Assembly: GCF_900100085.1 (NCBI RefSeq)
Contig: NZ_FNEJ01000022.1
Location: forward strand, 1 to 64,000
Direction of reading: 5' to 3'
Source: Salipiger marinus
GTDB lineage: Bacteria > Pseudomonadota > Alphaproteobacteria > Rhodobacterales > Rhodobacteraceae
DNA: 64,000 nucleotides
A program made the position numbers and the translations under genes. Each line of letters opens with the position of its first letter. Within the stretch, counting starts at the first letter, position 1. Shown here piece by piece: positions 16,062 through 24,863 of this stretch. Below the pieces are notes generated by a model. The model had not been told where the DNA came from, searched no databases, and was given only the letters and a program-made list of their open reading frames with translations.

Positions 16062-16926
16062 GCTCTGCCCTCCATGCTGTGATAAAATCCAGGCTGCTGC
16101 GGAACGGTCGCTCCGCCTCATTGGTGCCACCGCTGCGGCTGTCGCGGCTGGCGACATGGGTGATGAGCCGGAAGCCGCCGCCCCGGTATCCGTGCAAGAC
16201 CTGCCGCACCGCGCGGGAGAGATCTTTGGCGCCGCGCGCGGTCAGCGCGTAACAATCGACCTGCAGCCGCGCCTCTGACAGCCCGTCCGGGCCCATCATC
16301 GTCAGCCCTTCGGCCTCGCTGATCAGGGTGATGACCAGCGCAGGCAGGCCCATCCCCTGCGGATGCGCGCCCCAGTTGATGGCGCGGGCGGGCAGATGGG
16401 CGGTCACGGCGGCGCTGCCCTGCAGCAGGGCGCGGAAGGCCTCTTCCATGTTCAGCGCCGGGTTGTGCTGTGGCGCGCCGCACGCCGCCGGGCGCGGGTC
16501 AGGGCTTTTTTCGATATCGGTCCAAAGCTCCGCCTTCAGCCGGTTCAGCAGCGCCCGCTGGTCCTGCTCCCAGGCCGGGCGCAGGAAGGGCTGCGCGCCA
16601 TGATGGATATTGCCAAATTCCTGGTTCCAGGCGGCGGGGTCCGGGCCCGGGCCCACAAACATCTCCACCGCCGCGCGGTCATTGGCAAACATCCGGCGAT
16701 GCCTGCGCGCCTGCCGTTTCGAGAGTTTGGTGGAGACAGCGATGGAGGCGGCCAGATCACCGCCCGAGGGATCGCGCGGCGCCAGATCGCGGGCGATCTC
16801 CGCCAGGGGCTGTGCCGCTGCGCGCAGCGCCCGGCGGGCGGAGGCCTTGCGGGGGGCGGGCCGGGCCAGCTGCGCCAGCTCACGCTCGAGCTCGGCAAAG
16901 CCCTCCAGCTTCAGGGATGTGCTCAT
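16054..16926 (-). CDS. HK97-gp10-like protein fused in frame to DUF3168 tail completion protein
   Basis: The 290-residue frame holds two proteins that are normally separate. Residues 1 to about 140 are HK97-gp10-like (LKLEGFAELERELAQLARPA start; HHGAQPFLRPAWEQDQ near 108-123). Residues 160-290, from MEEAFRALLQGSAAVTAHLP, are a DUF3168 tail completion protein (RLQVDCYALTARGAKDLSRA). They meet at a run of six A (16511-16506). With five A the first protein would continue ALTRARRRAARHSTTRR and stop at 16454-16452, three bases before the ATG of the second at 16449. The present fusion therefore looks like a one-base insertion, a read error, or a slippage site. If separate, the genes are 16452-16926 and 16054-16449. 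Confidence 0.8.
   Translation of the reverse strand: MSTSLKLEGFAELERELAQLARPAPRKASARRALRAAAQPLAEIARDLAPRDPSGGDLAASIAVSTKLSKRQARRHRRMFANDRAAVEMFVGPGPDPAAWNQEFGNIHHGAQPFLRPAWEQDQRALLNRLKAELWTDIEKSPDPRPAACGAPQHNPALNMEEAFRALLQGSAAVTAHLPARAINWGAHPQGMGLPALVITLISEAEGLTMMGPDGLSEARLQVDCYALTARGAKDLSRAVRQVLHGYRGGGFRLITHVASRDSRSGGTNEAERPFRSSLDFITAWRAEHA
16506..16511 (-). other. A6 homopolymer at the gp10/DUF3168 junction
   Basis: Six T on the plus strand (six A in the transcript) lie at codons GAA AAA AGC. Removing one base restores a natural basic C-terminus and a stop immediately before the next start codon. The frame change needed is +1 (or -2), unlike the -1 site of the chaperone gene. Confidence 0.6.
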
Positions 16927-17255
16927 GTGTCGGTCCTCGCAACGGCGGTGATTTCCAGCAGGCGGCGGCGCAGGATCACGGCGCGGATCAGGGTGATGTC
17001 AAAGCTCTGCCCGTCGCAGACCAGCCGGTCGCGCGGGCTGAGATCGCGGGTGAAGGGCACGGCTTCCACCAGAAAGCGCGTGGTGGCCCGGGCGCCGACC
17101 TGCCCCGCCGCCCAGATCTCCTGCCCGCCGAGATCTTCGCGGGCGGCCCAGATCGGCGCGCCGTGATCGGCCCAGACCTCCACCTGCGCCAGCCCGTCAT
17201 CGGTGAGCGTGGCGCGGCGGAACTGCACCCGGTGGGAGAGTTTTGCGCCCGCCAT
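16923..17255 (-). CDS. Phage head closure protein (head-tail adaptor)
   Basis: Encodes 110 residues starting MAGAKLSHRVQFRRATLTDD. The layout (basic VQFRR strand, DGLAQVEVWADH, a central EIWAAGQ, PRDRLVCDGQSFDITL and a C-terminal LEITAVAR strand) is the SPP1-gp16/head closure fold. It should seal the portal exit once DNA is packaged and receive the tail. It overlaps the following gene by ATGA and follows the connector gene by one base. Confidence 0.83.
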   Translation of the reverse strand: MAGAKLSHRVQFRRATLTDDGLAQVEVWADHGAPIWAAREDLGGQEIWAAGQVGARATTRFLVEAVPFTRDLSPRDRLVCDGQSFDITLIRAVILRRRLLEITAVARTDT

Positions 17256-17256
17256 G

Positions 17257-17829
17257 TCAGGCCTGCGCCGTGATCTGGGGGCGGCGATAGCGGGCCTGGC
17301 GGATCAGGCGCTGGACGCCAAAGGCGCTGCGTGCCGGGGCCTCGCCGGGGCTGAGGCTGATATCCGCCTCGCGCCAGTCCTGCGCCAGCGCAATGATGGC
17401 GCGGCGCAGCGCGGGCGGCGGGGTGGCCCCCGCCTGCACCTGCGCGCGCAGGATGCGGCCATGGTCGCGGCGATTGGCCCAGCCTTCGGGCAGCAGCAGC
17501 TGCGGTTCGTCCTGGCCCTGCAGGAGCGTGACGCCGGTCAGGTCGCGGTCGACAAAGGCGCCGCTTTCGTCACTGACCGCCAAAGCGGTGAGCGCTGTGA
17601 CGGGACGGCAGGGCAGCCACCAGCGCCGCCAGCCCTCCAGCGGGCAGGTCAGCTCATATGTGCCGGGGACCAGCGGCGTGTTGGTGGCCGTCGCGACAAC
17701 ATCCTGGGCTGCGGCCAGCAGATCGGCCAGCGCGACCTCCTCCGCCGGGGTCACAATGCCATGCACCGCAGCGGAAAACGCCGCCACGGGGACCACCAGC
17801 GGCAGCGGATCGGGGCCGATATACCGCAT
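17257..17829 (-). CDS. Head-tail connector protein (gp6-like)
   Basis: Encodes 190 residues starting MRYIGPDPLPLVVPVAAFSA. The helix-rich N-terminus (LADLLAAAQDVVATATN), the central VPGTYELTCPLEGW strand and the C-terminal LRRAIIALAQDWRE helix fit head-tail connector proteins of the gp6/phage connector superfamily. They form a ring below the portal. It precedes the head closure gene, as in HK97-type phages. Confidence 0.8.
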   Translation of the reverse strand: MRYIGPDPLPLVVPVAAFSAAVHGIVTPAEEVALADLLAAAQDVVATATNTPLVPGTYELTCPLEGWRRWWLPCRPVTALTALAVSDESGAFVDRDLTGVTLLQGQDEPQLLLPEGWANRRDHGRILRAQVQAGATPPPALRRAIIALAQDWREADISLSPGEAPARSAFGVQRLIRQARYRRPQITAQA

Positions 17830-17832
17830 AGC

Positions 17833-18282
17833 TTACCGGCGCTTGCCCTGCGCGGGCGGCGCGCCGGGGGCGGGTTTGGTGTCGGTCTTGGCACCGGTGT
17901 CCGGGTCGGCCTTCGTGCCGGGATCGGACGCGGGATCGGCCTTTGCGCTGGTGGCGGGTGTGGTGGTGCCGGTGCCCGACGCGGGATCGACTTTGGCGCT
18001 GATAGTGGTGTCCATGTTGGACGCGGGATCGGCAGCGGTCTCCGCAGCCCCTGCCCCGGCCTGCGTTCCCGAGGCGTCCGGAGCGCGGCCCGGGTCCGAG
18101 GCGGGCAGCGCAGAAGCCGCCGCCCCCGTCCCTTTCGGCAGCACATTCCCCGCCACCAGCGGCGCCTCCGGATCGCGGGCGATCCCGGCGGCGATCAGTT
18201 TTTGGGCGTGATCCTCGGCAAAGCCCGCGATCTCGCCGCGCTGATACATGAGATGCGCGCGGGTGAAGAGCACCGCCTTCAT
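17833..18282 (-). CDS. Phage head-region protein with repetitive Ala/Asp/Pro/Ser tail
   Basis: Encodes 149 residues; the ATG 18282 overlaps the upstream stop by ATGA. Residues 1-50 form a compact segment (MKAVLFTRAHLMYQRGEIAG) of a type seen in small proteins between capsid and connector genes. Residues 55-149 are low complexity with repeats of AKxDPAS (about 85-135), and end in QGKRR. The tail is likely disordered and may have expanded by replication slippage. No catalytic motif is seen. The role is inferred as head completion or decoration from position only. Confidence 0.65.
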   Translation of the reverse strand: MKAVLFTRAHLMYQRGEIAGFAEDHAQKLIAAGIARDPEAPLVAGNVLPKGTGAAASALPASDPGRAPDASGTQAGAGAAETAADPASNMDTTISAKVDPASGTGTTTPATSAKADPASDPGTKADPDTGAKTDTKPAPGAPPAQGKRR

Positions 18283-18734
18283 TGCGGCACCCGATCCATG
18301 CCGCCGCAGATCAGCAGGGCAGAAAGCTCCGCCGTGTCGCTGCCCCCGGCGCTGAGCTCCGGCGTATAGCCGCAGCGCAGATACCGCCCGCCCGCGCGGA
18401 GTTTGACGTTGATCCGCAGGCAGCCGGTCACGGTGCCGCCACCCGCCGGACCCGTGGCGGCGGTGACCGTGTCTGTGGCCATCACCGTGGCGTCGGACAA
18501 ATCCTCCGCCTCGCCCTCCTCTAGAGTATAGGTGACGGACAGCGTCTCGCCCGCCGCCAGCGTGGCGGTGAAGGGCACGGCCAGCACGCCGGATTGCGGC
18601 ATGCCATGCGCGGCACGGTCGAGGATTGCGCCGGGCACGGCGGTGCCGTCCCCGGCGCCTCCGGCGGTGGCGGCGGCATTGCCTGCGGCGCGCAGCGGCA
18701 GGATCAGCGCGCCAATGTCTCTGGTCTGGATCAT
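18279..18734 (-). CDS. Phage head protein, possible decoration protein
   Basis: Encodes 151 residues from the ATG 18734 (MIQTRDIGALILPLRAAGNA). It is beta-rich and Gly/Ala/Thr-rich, with VLAVPFTATLAAGETLSVTY resembling an immunoglobulin-like strand pattern. A head decoration or stabilising protein is plausible because it follows the capsid gene. I do not recognise the family. A gap of about 200 bases separates it from the capsid stop. Confidence 0.62.
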   Translation of the reverse strand: MIQTRDIGALILPLRAAGNAAATAGGAGDGTAVPGAILDRAAHGMPQSGVLAVPFTATLAAGETLSVTYTLEEGEAEDLSDATVMATDTVTAATGPAGGGTVTGCLRINVKLRAGGRYLRCGYTPELSAGGSDTAELSALLICGGMDRVPQ

Positions 18735-18941
18735 GGAACTTGTCCTTATGGATGAAGGGAAACGGCGGGCGCCCGGCCCGGCATAGGTGGGCCCAAGCCG
18801 CCGAGGTGACGCTGGGGAACACGGCGGCGGAGGGCATGGCATGCCCTGCCCGGCAAACCCGCCCGGCACCGGCACTGGCGGTGAGCGGTATGGCGGGCGG
18901 GCGCCCTGCGATCAGCGCGGCCCAAGCCGCCGCAGCGGGCC

Positions 18942-20261
18942 TCAGTCGGCCCAGGTGACGTCGGTCAGCACCGCGACGGCGGGCAGGTGGCGCAGGCCCA
19001 GATCGTGCTGCAGGATCATGCGCATCAGCGTCTCATCGCGGCTGAAGGCGGATTGCAGCTGGCCGCTGCTGTCGCGATAGGCGGCCTGATCGGACATGGC
19101 GATGGTGATGCCCATATGCTCGCCCACCACCACATGCTGCGGATGCACCAGCAGGATCTCGGAGGCATCGCCGGCCCCGCCCAGATTGGACGGGATCTCG
19201 GTGGTGACATGCACGGGCTTGCGGCGCAGCTGCCCCGCCTGCATCTCCGGAAAGGCCAGATTGCCGTTGCCGTCGCGCAGATTGGTCAGGAACATCGCGC
19301 TGCGCGGCGACATGATCCAATGCGCGCCGGTGTAGGAGACATTGGCATTGGCCAGCGCCAGCTCCATCCGGCCCAGATCGGAGGTGATGGTCTGCAGATC
19401 GCCGCCTGCCGTCATGGCGAGGATGTTGCTGGCGGCAGCAGGCGTGCCCACCAGCTGATAGCGCAGGCCCTTGGGGGCAAATTCCGTGCCCGCGCCGCGC
19501 AGGAAGTAGCGGTCCTGAATCTGCGCGGCATCCGCAATGGCATCATCGCGCACCATGCGGTCGACCGAGGTGGAGGCGGCGCGCATCAGATCATTGGAGA
19601 TCGGCACGATGCCATGCATCTTCTTGGCCGAAAGCTTCATCTGGCCATAGCTGTAGCCGGTGACGGGCGCATCGCTGCCCTCATCGCCATAGCCAAAGCT
19701 CGCCCCCGCCGCGCGGCGGTTCTGGGTCATGTTGCCATTGGGCATGGGCACGATGCGCGGCCCCATGGCGGTGACCACGCTGGCGGGGCGCAGAAGTTCG
19801 ATCACTTCGGAGCTGACATCCTCGGGCACCAGAAAGCCGCCCGCCTCCCCCGAGGACATATTTTGCGCGGCAAAAAGCCCGCTCTGCCCGCTCTCCTCGG
19901 CGATGATCCGGGCGGTGTGCAGGTTGCCGCCAGCGGCGGCCAGAGTGCGCAGCATGGCGCCAAACTTGAGGCCCTTTTCGCGCGGCTGCGCCGGGGGGCT
20001 GGCCTGCGGCGCATCGGGGCCCGCGCCGGGTTCGGGCAGGGCAGCGGCGGCGCGCGAGGCCTCCACCGCTTCGGCGCGTTTCACCTGCCGGTCGGCCTTG
20101 TCGAAGGCGGCCCGGGCGGTGTCGAAGGCGGTTTGAGCGGCGGCAAGGGCGGTGTCTTCGGCGCCGTCCTGATCCTCGAGCGTGGTGAGCGCATCGGCGC
20201 GGGCCTGCATATCCTCCGCCGCCGCTTTGCGGGCGCGGCGCAGGTCATTGATGTCAGCCAT
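18942..20261 (-). CDS. HK97-family major capsid protein with N-terminal scaffold domain
   Basis: Encodes 439 residues from the ATG 20261, preceded by AAGGAG. Residues 1-105 form a coiled, charged delta domain (MADINDLRRARKAAAEDMQA) that acts as an internal scaffold and is usually removed by the prohead protease. The mature part begins near residue 130 and carries typical HK97-fold phrases: GGFLVPEDVSSEVIELLRPA, KKMHGIVPISNDLMRA, and GAHWIMSPRSAMFL. Hundreds of copies would form the icosahedral head. It follows the protease gene. Confidence 0.93.
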   Translation of the reverse strand: MADINDLRRARKAAAEDMQARADALTTLEDQDGAEDTALAAAQTAFDTARAAFDKADRQVKRAEAVEASRAAAALPEPGAGPDAPQASPPAQPREKGLKFGAMLRTLAAAGGNLHTARIIAEESGQSGLFAAQNMSSGEAGGFLVPEDVSSEVIELLRPASVVTAMGPRIVPMPNGNMTQNRRAAGASFGYGDEGSDAPVTGYSYGQMKLSAKKMHGIVPISNDLMRAASTSVDRMVRDDAIADAAQIQDRYFLRGAGTEFAPKGLRYQLVGTPAAASNILAMTAGGDLQTITSDLGRMELALANANVSYTGAHWIMSPRSAMFLTNLRDGNGNLAFPEMQAGQLRRKPVHVTTEIPSNLGGAGDASEILLVHPQHVVVGEHMGITIAMSDQAAYRDSSGQLQSAFSRDETLMRMILQHDLGLRHLPAVAVLTDVTWAD

Positions 20262-20351
20262 GGGGCTTCTCCTTATATGTGGGGGCAAGCGGAAAGACCC
20301 CGCCGGGCATGGCGGGGGGGGGCAGCGCGAATGGCGCCGGGGGTGGTGGTG

Positions 20352-21281
20352 TTAGAGCGCGGCCAGCGCCTGTGCCGCCAAGGCCTGCGCGCGGGTGGAG
20401 CGGCGGGCGGCGCGGGATGGTCGCGGCGCGTAGGCGGCGCCGAGGCGGGACCAGAAGGCGGAGGCATCCTCGAGGTGATCCGCCAGACCGCGCGTCACCG
20501 CCTCCTGCCCCCAGAAGATCGCGCCGCCATCGGCGGGATCGTCGCTGACCGAGAGCCGCGCCGCCAGATCGGCGGGGTCGATGCCGCGCCCTGCGGCGAC
20601 AGCGGCGTGGAAGTCGGCCTCCATCGCGTCGAGCACGCGCAGGGATTCCCGCCGCCCCTCTTCGGTGGCGGGATCGGGGCGTTTCGCCCGGGCCTGCGAA
20701 GACGTGAAGATGTAAGCCTGATCCCCCGACATGCCCGGCTGCACCGGCGCCGATGTCATCTGCATACATCCGATGGAGCCCACGACGCTGCCCGGGGTCA
20801 GGGTGATGTCGCTGGCCTGCGACGCGATGTAATAGGCCGCCGAGGCCGCCAGCGGATGCACCAGCGCATGCACCGGCTTGACCGCGCGGGCCGCCGCCAC
20901 CGCCTGCGCTGCCGCTTCTATGCCCAGCACATAACCGCCGGGGGAATCGCAAAGCAGCGCAATGGCCGCCACATCCTCATTGGCGGCCAGCTCCGCCATG
21001 GTGGCCTCGAGCCCGTGATAGGTGGTCCAGCCCAGCCAACGCTCCAGCAGATAGGCGTTTGGGGTCAGCAGCCCGCAGAGCGGCACGACAGCAATATTGC
21101 GATGGATCGCGTAGCGCTCGCCGGGCTCGAGGCTGAGCGACATGGCGCCCACCGACAGCACATGCGGGGCGGGATCACCCCCGCCCTGCGGCAGCGGCAT
21201 CTGCAGCAGCGCCGCGCCATGTGACCGTGACAGGGCCAGCGGCACCCCGGCGAAGAGGCTGGCGATGGGGGTGTGGGTCAT
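20352..21281 (-). CDS. S49/ClpP-like prohead protease
   Basis: Encodes 309 residues. The SppA/ClpP-like fold is shown by ALLCDSPGGYVLGIEAAAQ (oxyanion region), then PLAASAAYYIASQA carrying the catalytic Ser, followed by the SVVGSIGC motif. Phages of this type use such a serine peptidase to cleave the scaffold domain of the capsid protein during head maturation. The C-terminal region after about residue 240 is Ala/Arg-rich. It overlaps the portal gene by ATGA. Confidence 0.9.
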   Translation of the reverse strand: MTHTPIASLFAGVPLALSRSHGAALLQMPLPQGGGDPAPHVLSVGAMSLSLEPGERYAIHRNIAVVPLCGLLTPNAYLLERWLGWTTYHGLEATMAELAANEDVAAIALLCDSPGGYVLGIEAAAQAVAAARAVKPVHALVHPLAASAAYYIASQASDITLTPGSVVGSIGCMQMTSAPVQPGMSGDQAYIFTSSQARAKRPDPATEEGRRESLRVLDAMEADFHAAVAAGRGIDPADLAARLSVSDDPADGGAIFWGQEAVTRGLADHLEDASAFWSRLGAAYAPRPSRAARRSTRAQALAAQALAAL

Positions 21282-22537
21282 TCCGGATCTCCTTCGGACT
21301 CGGCGGGATCGGTGCGGGTCATGTTCGGCGCGGGGTTGAGCCGCGCCCCTTCCGGCACCGGGGCGGCGCCGAGCTTGGCGCGGGCCTCGTTGGGGCGCAG
21401 GAACGGCCCACCCACGGCGCGCGACAGCGCGTCATACTGTTCCTTGACCGTGGGCTGCAGCAGCGCGCCGAAGTCATGGCGCAGGAACAGACCCGCCTCG
21501 CGTTCGGCCCGGGTCAGCAGCGCCACGTCGAGCTGCGCCTCCACCAGCGCCGACCAATGCAGCAGGCAGTCGGTCAGGTAATCGATGGCCTGCTGTTCGC
21601 CATTGGCCTTCACCCCATATTCCAGCATCTGCAGCTTGCTGGGGGGCATGCGGTAGATGCCTGCGATCATCTCACGGTCGAACTTGCGGCTGGACAGCAG
21701 CTCCTGATCGGCGGCGGAGATGTCCAGCGCCTTGACGTCTTCGTCGGGGTTCACCGCGATCCAGCCATCACTTCCGGGATCCTGCATCGCGGCCTTGATG
21801 CGGCGGGCATTGCGGGCGCGCTGGTCGTCATCTTCATAGTTCTCGCCCAGCTTGATGACGCCTTTGGTGGTGCCGCCTGCGGCATTGCGCGCCGCCGCGC
21901 GCTGCCCGGCCAGCGCGATCCCCACGCTTTCGGCGGCGACCTGCAGCGGGCTGCGCCCGGTCCAACCGTCTTCGGCCATGTAGCGCAGATGCACCATGGA
22001 CCGGGCGGGCACCCGGCGCTGCACGCCTGCGCCATCCTCGAACTGATAGAACCGCTCCAGCCCGTCGCGCAGCAGGGTGACGCTGGACTGCCGCACGATG
22101 TCGAGGCGGGTGAGCTCGCCGCCGCCATCGCGGGGGCCGTAGATATGGCCATTGCCGCGCAGCGCATAGCCATAGACGGCGGCAAAGCGCACCAGCCGCG
22201 CGGGCACACCGGGCGCGGCTTCGCCGTTGAGCAGATAGGCGGCGGGGTGGTCGCGGACCCGGGTATCCTGCCCGTCGCTGCCGCGCTGCCAGAGCTTCAG
22301 CGGCACCTTGGCGAGATCGCCCGCGATATTGTTGCAGCAGGCAAAGACCGTGCCGTGATGCACCGCCGTCTCCGGCGTGACACGCGGCAGACCGCGCACC
22401 GCCGAAGGCCCAAGCGATCCCCAACCGACCGCCAGCAGCCCGGCCTCGCCCGAGGCGGAGGCGCAGGCCGTCACTGGCGGTTCCACCCGGGGCGCGGGCG
22501 CCTGCGCGCGGCCTATCTCCAACCCGAACAGCCTCAT
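21278..22537 (-). CDS. Phage portal protein (HK97 family)
   Basis: Encodes 419 residues. Family phrases include TVFACCNNIAGDLAKVPLKL near residue 65, GNGHIYGPRDGGG, and the stem region FDREMIAGIYRMPPSKLQML near 290. The portal forms the dodecameric ring at one head vertex for DNA packaging and ejection. The C-terminus is Pro/Asp-rich and probably disordered. It overlaps the large terminase stop by four bases, consistent with a coupled operon. Confidence 0.92.
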   Translation of the reverse strand: MRLFGLEIGRAQAPAPRVEPPVTACASASGEAGLLAVGWGSLGPSAVRGLPRVTPETAVHHGTVFACCNNIAGDLAKVPLKLWQRGSDGQDTRVRDHPAAYLLNGEAAPGVPARLVRFAAVYGYALRGNGHIYGPRDGGGELTRLDIVRQSSVTLLRDGLERFYQFEDGAGVQRRVPARSMVHLRYMAEDGWTGRSPLQVAAESVGIALAGQRAAARNAAGGTTKGVIKLGENYEDDDQRARNARRIKAAMQDPGSDGWIAVNPDEDVKALDISAADQELLSSRKFDREMIAGIYRMPPSKLQMLEYGVKANGEQQAIDYLTDCLLHWSALVEAQLDVALLTRAEREAGLFLRHDFGALLQPTVKEQYDALSRAVGGPFLRPNEARAKLGAAPVPEGARLNPAPNMTRTDPAESEGDPE

Positions 22538-24201
22538 AGGATCAGCACCTCGCGCGCCTTGCGTTTCTCTTCGCCGACCTCGGCGCGGCCCACCGCCATG
22601 ATCGCGGCCACCGCCGGATCGATCCGGCCCGTGGCCTTCTTCTTGTTGGGCTTCACGTTCTCTGCCGCGTCCTGATCCAGCACCACATTGCCCACCGCCC
22701 AGGCCAGCAGGGGATTGCCGCCATGGCGCAGCCGGGTCTGGATCACCGCGCGCTCAAACCGTTTGGTGGCGGGCGACATGCTGGCATAGCCCTGCCCGAA
22801 CTCCAGCAGCGGAAACCGCAGCTTGTCCAATTCCGCCGCCACATGCTTCATGCCCCAGCGGTCATAGGCCACCTCCTGCAGATCGAAGCACTCGCGCAGC
22901 CACTTCATGCGCTCGATCACCTGATCCTCATCAATCACCCCGCCGCGATGCACCTCGAGCCAGCCGTCATCGCGCCAGGCCACGTAATCGCGCATCTCCG
23001 ACTGCGCCCGGGCGACAAAGCCCTTGGGCCCTTCGGCGATGAAGCCATAGGCGATCAGGTAAATGACGCCCTCCACCGGCACCGCCACGACGATGGAGGT
23101 GAGGTCGGTGGTGCGGCTCAAATCCAGCCCCACCCAGGCCTTGCGGCCATACAGCGCGCGCGGATCGAAGGGCGCGCAGGCCAGCCCCTGATCCCAGACA
23201 TCGCGCCCGATCCACGACTGCGCGCCTTCGGTCCAGAGGTTGAGATGCAGGCGGCGGAAGTTCGGCATCTTGCCCCGGATCGCCTGCGCCTCATCATGGA
23301 TGCGGCGGAAGTCGGCCTCGGTGAAGGCGACGCCCAGATTGGGATTGGCCATGGCCCAGGTGGCGGGATCGGAGGGGTCGGCCTCCTCCGGCGGCTCCGC
23401 CACGAAGCCAAAGAAGGCGTCATCCTTCACATCGCCGCGCAGCACCCGCTCGGCATAACCCCGGATCTCGCCGCAGAGGCTGGCGCGGTCGGCCCCCGCC
23501 GTGGTGATCGCCCAGTCAATCGGCTGTGACCGCGCCAGCATGGAATTGGTGACCACATCCGCGAGCTCGCGATCCGTCCAGCGATGCACCTCATCGCGGG
23601 CGGCAAAATGCGGGTTGATGCCATCGGCGCTGTTGCCGTCGCGGCTGAGCGAGGCGATGAATCCATTGGTGCGCGGCGACTGGATTTGCGTCTTGAACAC
23701 CTGCAGCAGCGCCGACAGCGCGGCAGAGCCCCGGATCATCCGCTTGATCTCGTTGAACAACAGCCCGGCCTGATCGCGGGTGGTGGCGGCGCAATAGCCC
23801 TGCGGCGCGCCCTCACCATCAAAAAGCTGCGTAAACAGCATGGGCACGGCGGTGTCGGTGGTCTTGCCGTTCTTCTTGGCCACCTGATGATAGCTCGAGC
23901 GGAAGCGCCGCAGCCCGGTCTCGGCATGTTTCCAGCCGAAGATCGATCCATGCCGGAACACCTGCCAGGGCTGCAGCGCCAGCTCTGCCCCGGCCATCGG
24001 CCCGGTGGTGTGGCGCAGCAGCTTGGCAAAGCGGATCACCATATCGGCGGCCCGGGTATCAAAGACCAGCCCGCGATCCGCGCCGGTTTCCAGATCCATG
24101 AGGTGCCGCTCGCAGGCGAGCCGCACCAGCGGCCCCGCCGCCCTGCCGCCCTCGATCACGTCGAGCGCGTAGCGGCTGACGGGATGGTCAATCGGATCCA
24201 C
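22534..24201 (-). CDS. Terminase large subunit (packaging ATPase and nuclease)
   Basis: About 555 residues from the GTG at 24201 (VDPIDHPVSRYALDV); an upstream in-frame ATG at 24264 would add 21 residues but overlaps the small subunit more. The ATPase domain shows a degenerate Walker A (YHQVAKKNGKTT) and Walker B (AARDEVHRW). The C-terminal RNase-H-like nuclease carries VGLDLSRTTDLTSI, YDRWGMKH and a late Asp in GRIDPAVAAI. It translocates DNA into the prohead and cuts concatemers. It belongs to the Terminase_1 family and overlaps the small subunit gene. Confidence 0.93.
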   Translation of the reverse strand: MDPIDHPVSRYALDVIEGGRAAGPLVRLACERHLMDLETGADRGLVFDTRAADMVIRFAKLLRHTTGPMAGAELALQPWQVFRHGSIFGWKHAETGLRRFRSSYHQVAKKNGKTTDTAVPMLFTQLFDGEGAPQGYCAATTRDQAGLLFNEIKRMIRGSAALSALLQVFKTQIQSPRTNGFIASLSRDGNSADGINPHFAARDEVHRWTDRELADVVTNSMLARSQPIDWAITTAGADRASLCGEIRGYAERVLRGDVKDDAFFGFVAEPPEEADPSDPATWAMANPNLGVAFTEADFRRIHDEAQAIRGKMPNFRRLHLNLWTEGAQSWIGRDVWDQGLACAPFDPRALYGRKAWVGLDLSRTTDLTSIVVAVPVEGVIYLIAYGFIAEGPKGFVARAQSEMRDYVAWRDDGWLEVHRGGVIDEDQVIERMKWLRECFDLQEVAYDRWGMKHVAAELDKLRFPLLEFGQGYASMSPATKRFERAVIQTRLRHGGNPLLAWAVGNVVLDQDAAENVKPNKKKATGRIDPAVAAIMAVGRAEVGEEKRKAREVLIL

Positions 24202-24625
24202 GCAGCTGCCGCAGGAGATCGTCAAAAAGATCGCCCTGCCCTCCGGAGCTGAGCCGCGCCTCATCCACCGGCGTCATGCCAAAGAGCGCGCCAAGCTGGC
24301 GCAGATTGGCCAGCGCATCCTGCCGCGCCTGCCAGTTTGCGGTCTTTTTCTGCTGCAGCCCGTTGCGGGTCATCACGCTATAGGTGCGGCCCTCCAGCGC
24401 GATATTGCTGGAAAGTTCGATGACATCGGCCACCGCCTCGCAATAGGCGGCGAAGATGTCCTCGTAATGCGGCTTGAGGCGGTCGACCTTGACCATCTCG
24501 GGCGCGAGCCGGTCCCAGACCGCCCGGGCCGGGTCCGACATCAGGTCCGGAGGTGTGGGCACGGGCTTCGGCATATCGCCCCGCATCGGCACGACATTTT
24601 CCACGACAGGCTTGCGTCCGCGCAT
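24188..24625 (-). CDS. Terminase small subunit (P27 family)
   Basis: Encodes 145 residues. The basic start MRGRKPVVENVVPMRGDMPK and the segment LMSDPARAVWDRLAPEMVKV are characteristic of P27-type small terminases. The C-terminal part is helical (NWQARQDALANLRQLGALFG) and ends in a short tail that binds the large subunit. It recognises the packaging site. A GGGAGGG box precedes the start. The non-coding DNA to its right (24631-24863) is a reasonable place for the cos or pac site. Confidence 0.88.
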   Translation of the reverse strand: MRGRKPVVENVVPMRGDMPKPVPTPPDLMSDPARAVWDRLAPEMVKVDRLKPHYEDIFAAYCEAVADVIELSSNIALEGRTYSVMTRNGLQQKKTANWQARQDALANLRQLGALFGMTPVDEARLSSGGQGDLFDDLLRQLRGSD

Positions 24626-24863
24626 GTCATCCCTCCCAAGCCATTGCCCGATGGGCTTTTTTTGCCAATTCCGCGCTTGCGGAAAGAAAGGTAGGGGCGT
24701 CGGTCAGCAACCCCCGGCCTCGATTTTTGACCCACCCCCGGTGGGCGCTTGCGTCCCGCCGCCGGTGGGGGCGATCCGCCGCCCGGTAGGGGACTGGCCC
24801 GGGCCGGGGTTGGATCGATCCGGACAAAGTGACAGAGAGTCAGACCCGCTGCGCCGGTCGAGG

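Noticed and set aside
18987-21224. 745-codon plus-strand frame antisense to capsid and protease
   Set aside because: Antisense to well-recognised genes; composition is His/Arg-rich as in shadows.
24646-24663. GCCC-GAT-GGGC followed by seven T between terS and HNH genes
   Set aside because: Four-base stem in the wrong orientation for the late operon; too weak to call a terminator.
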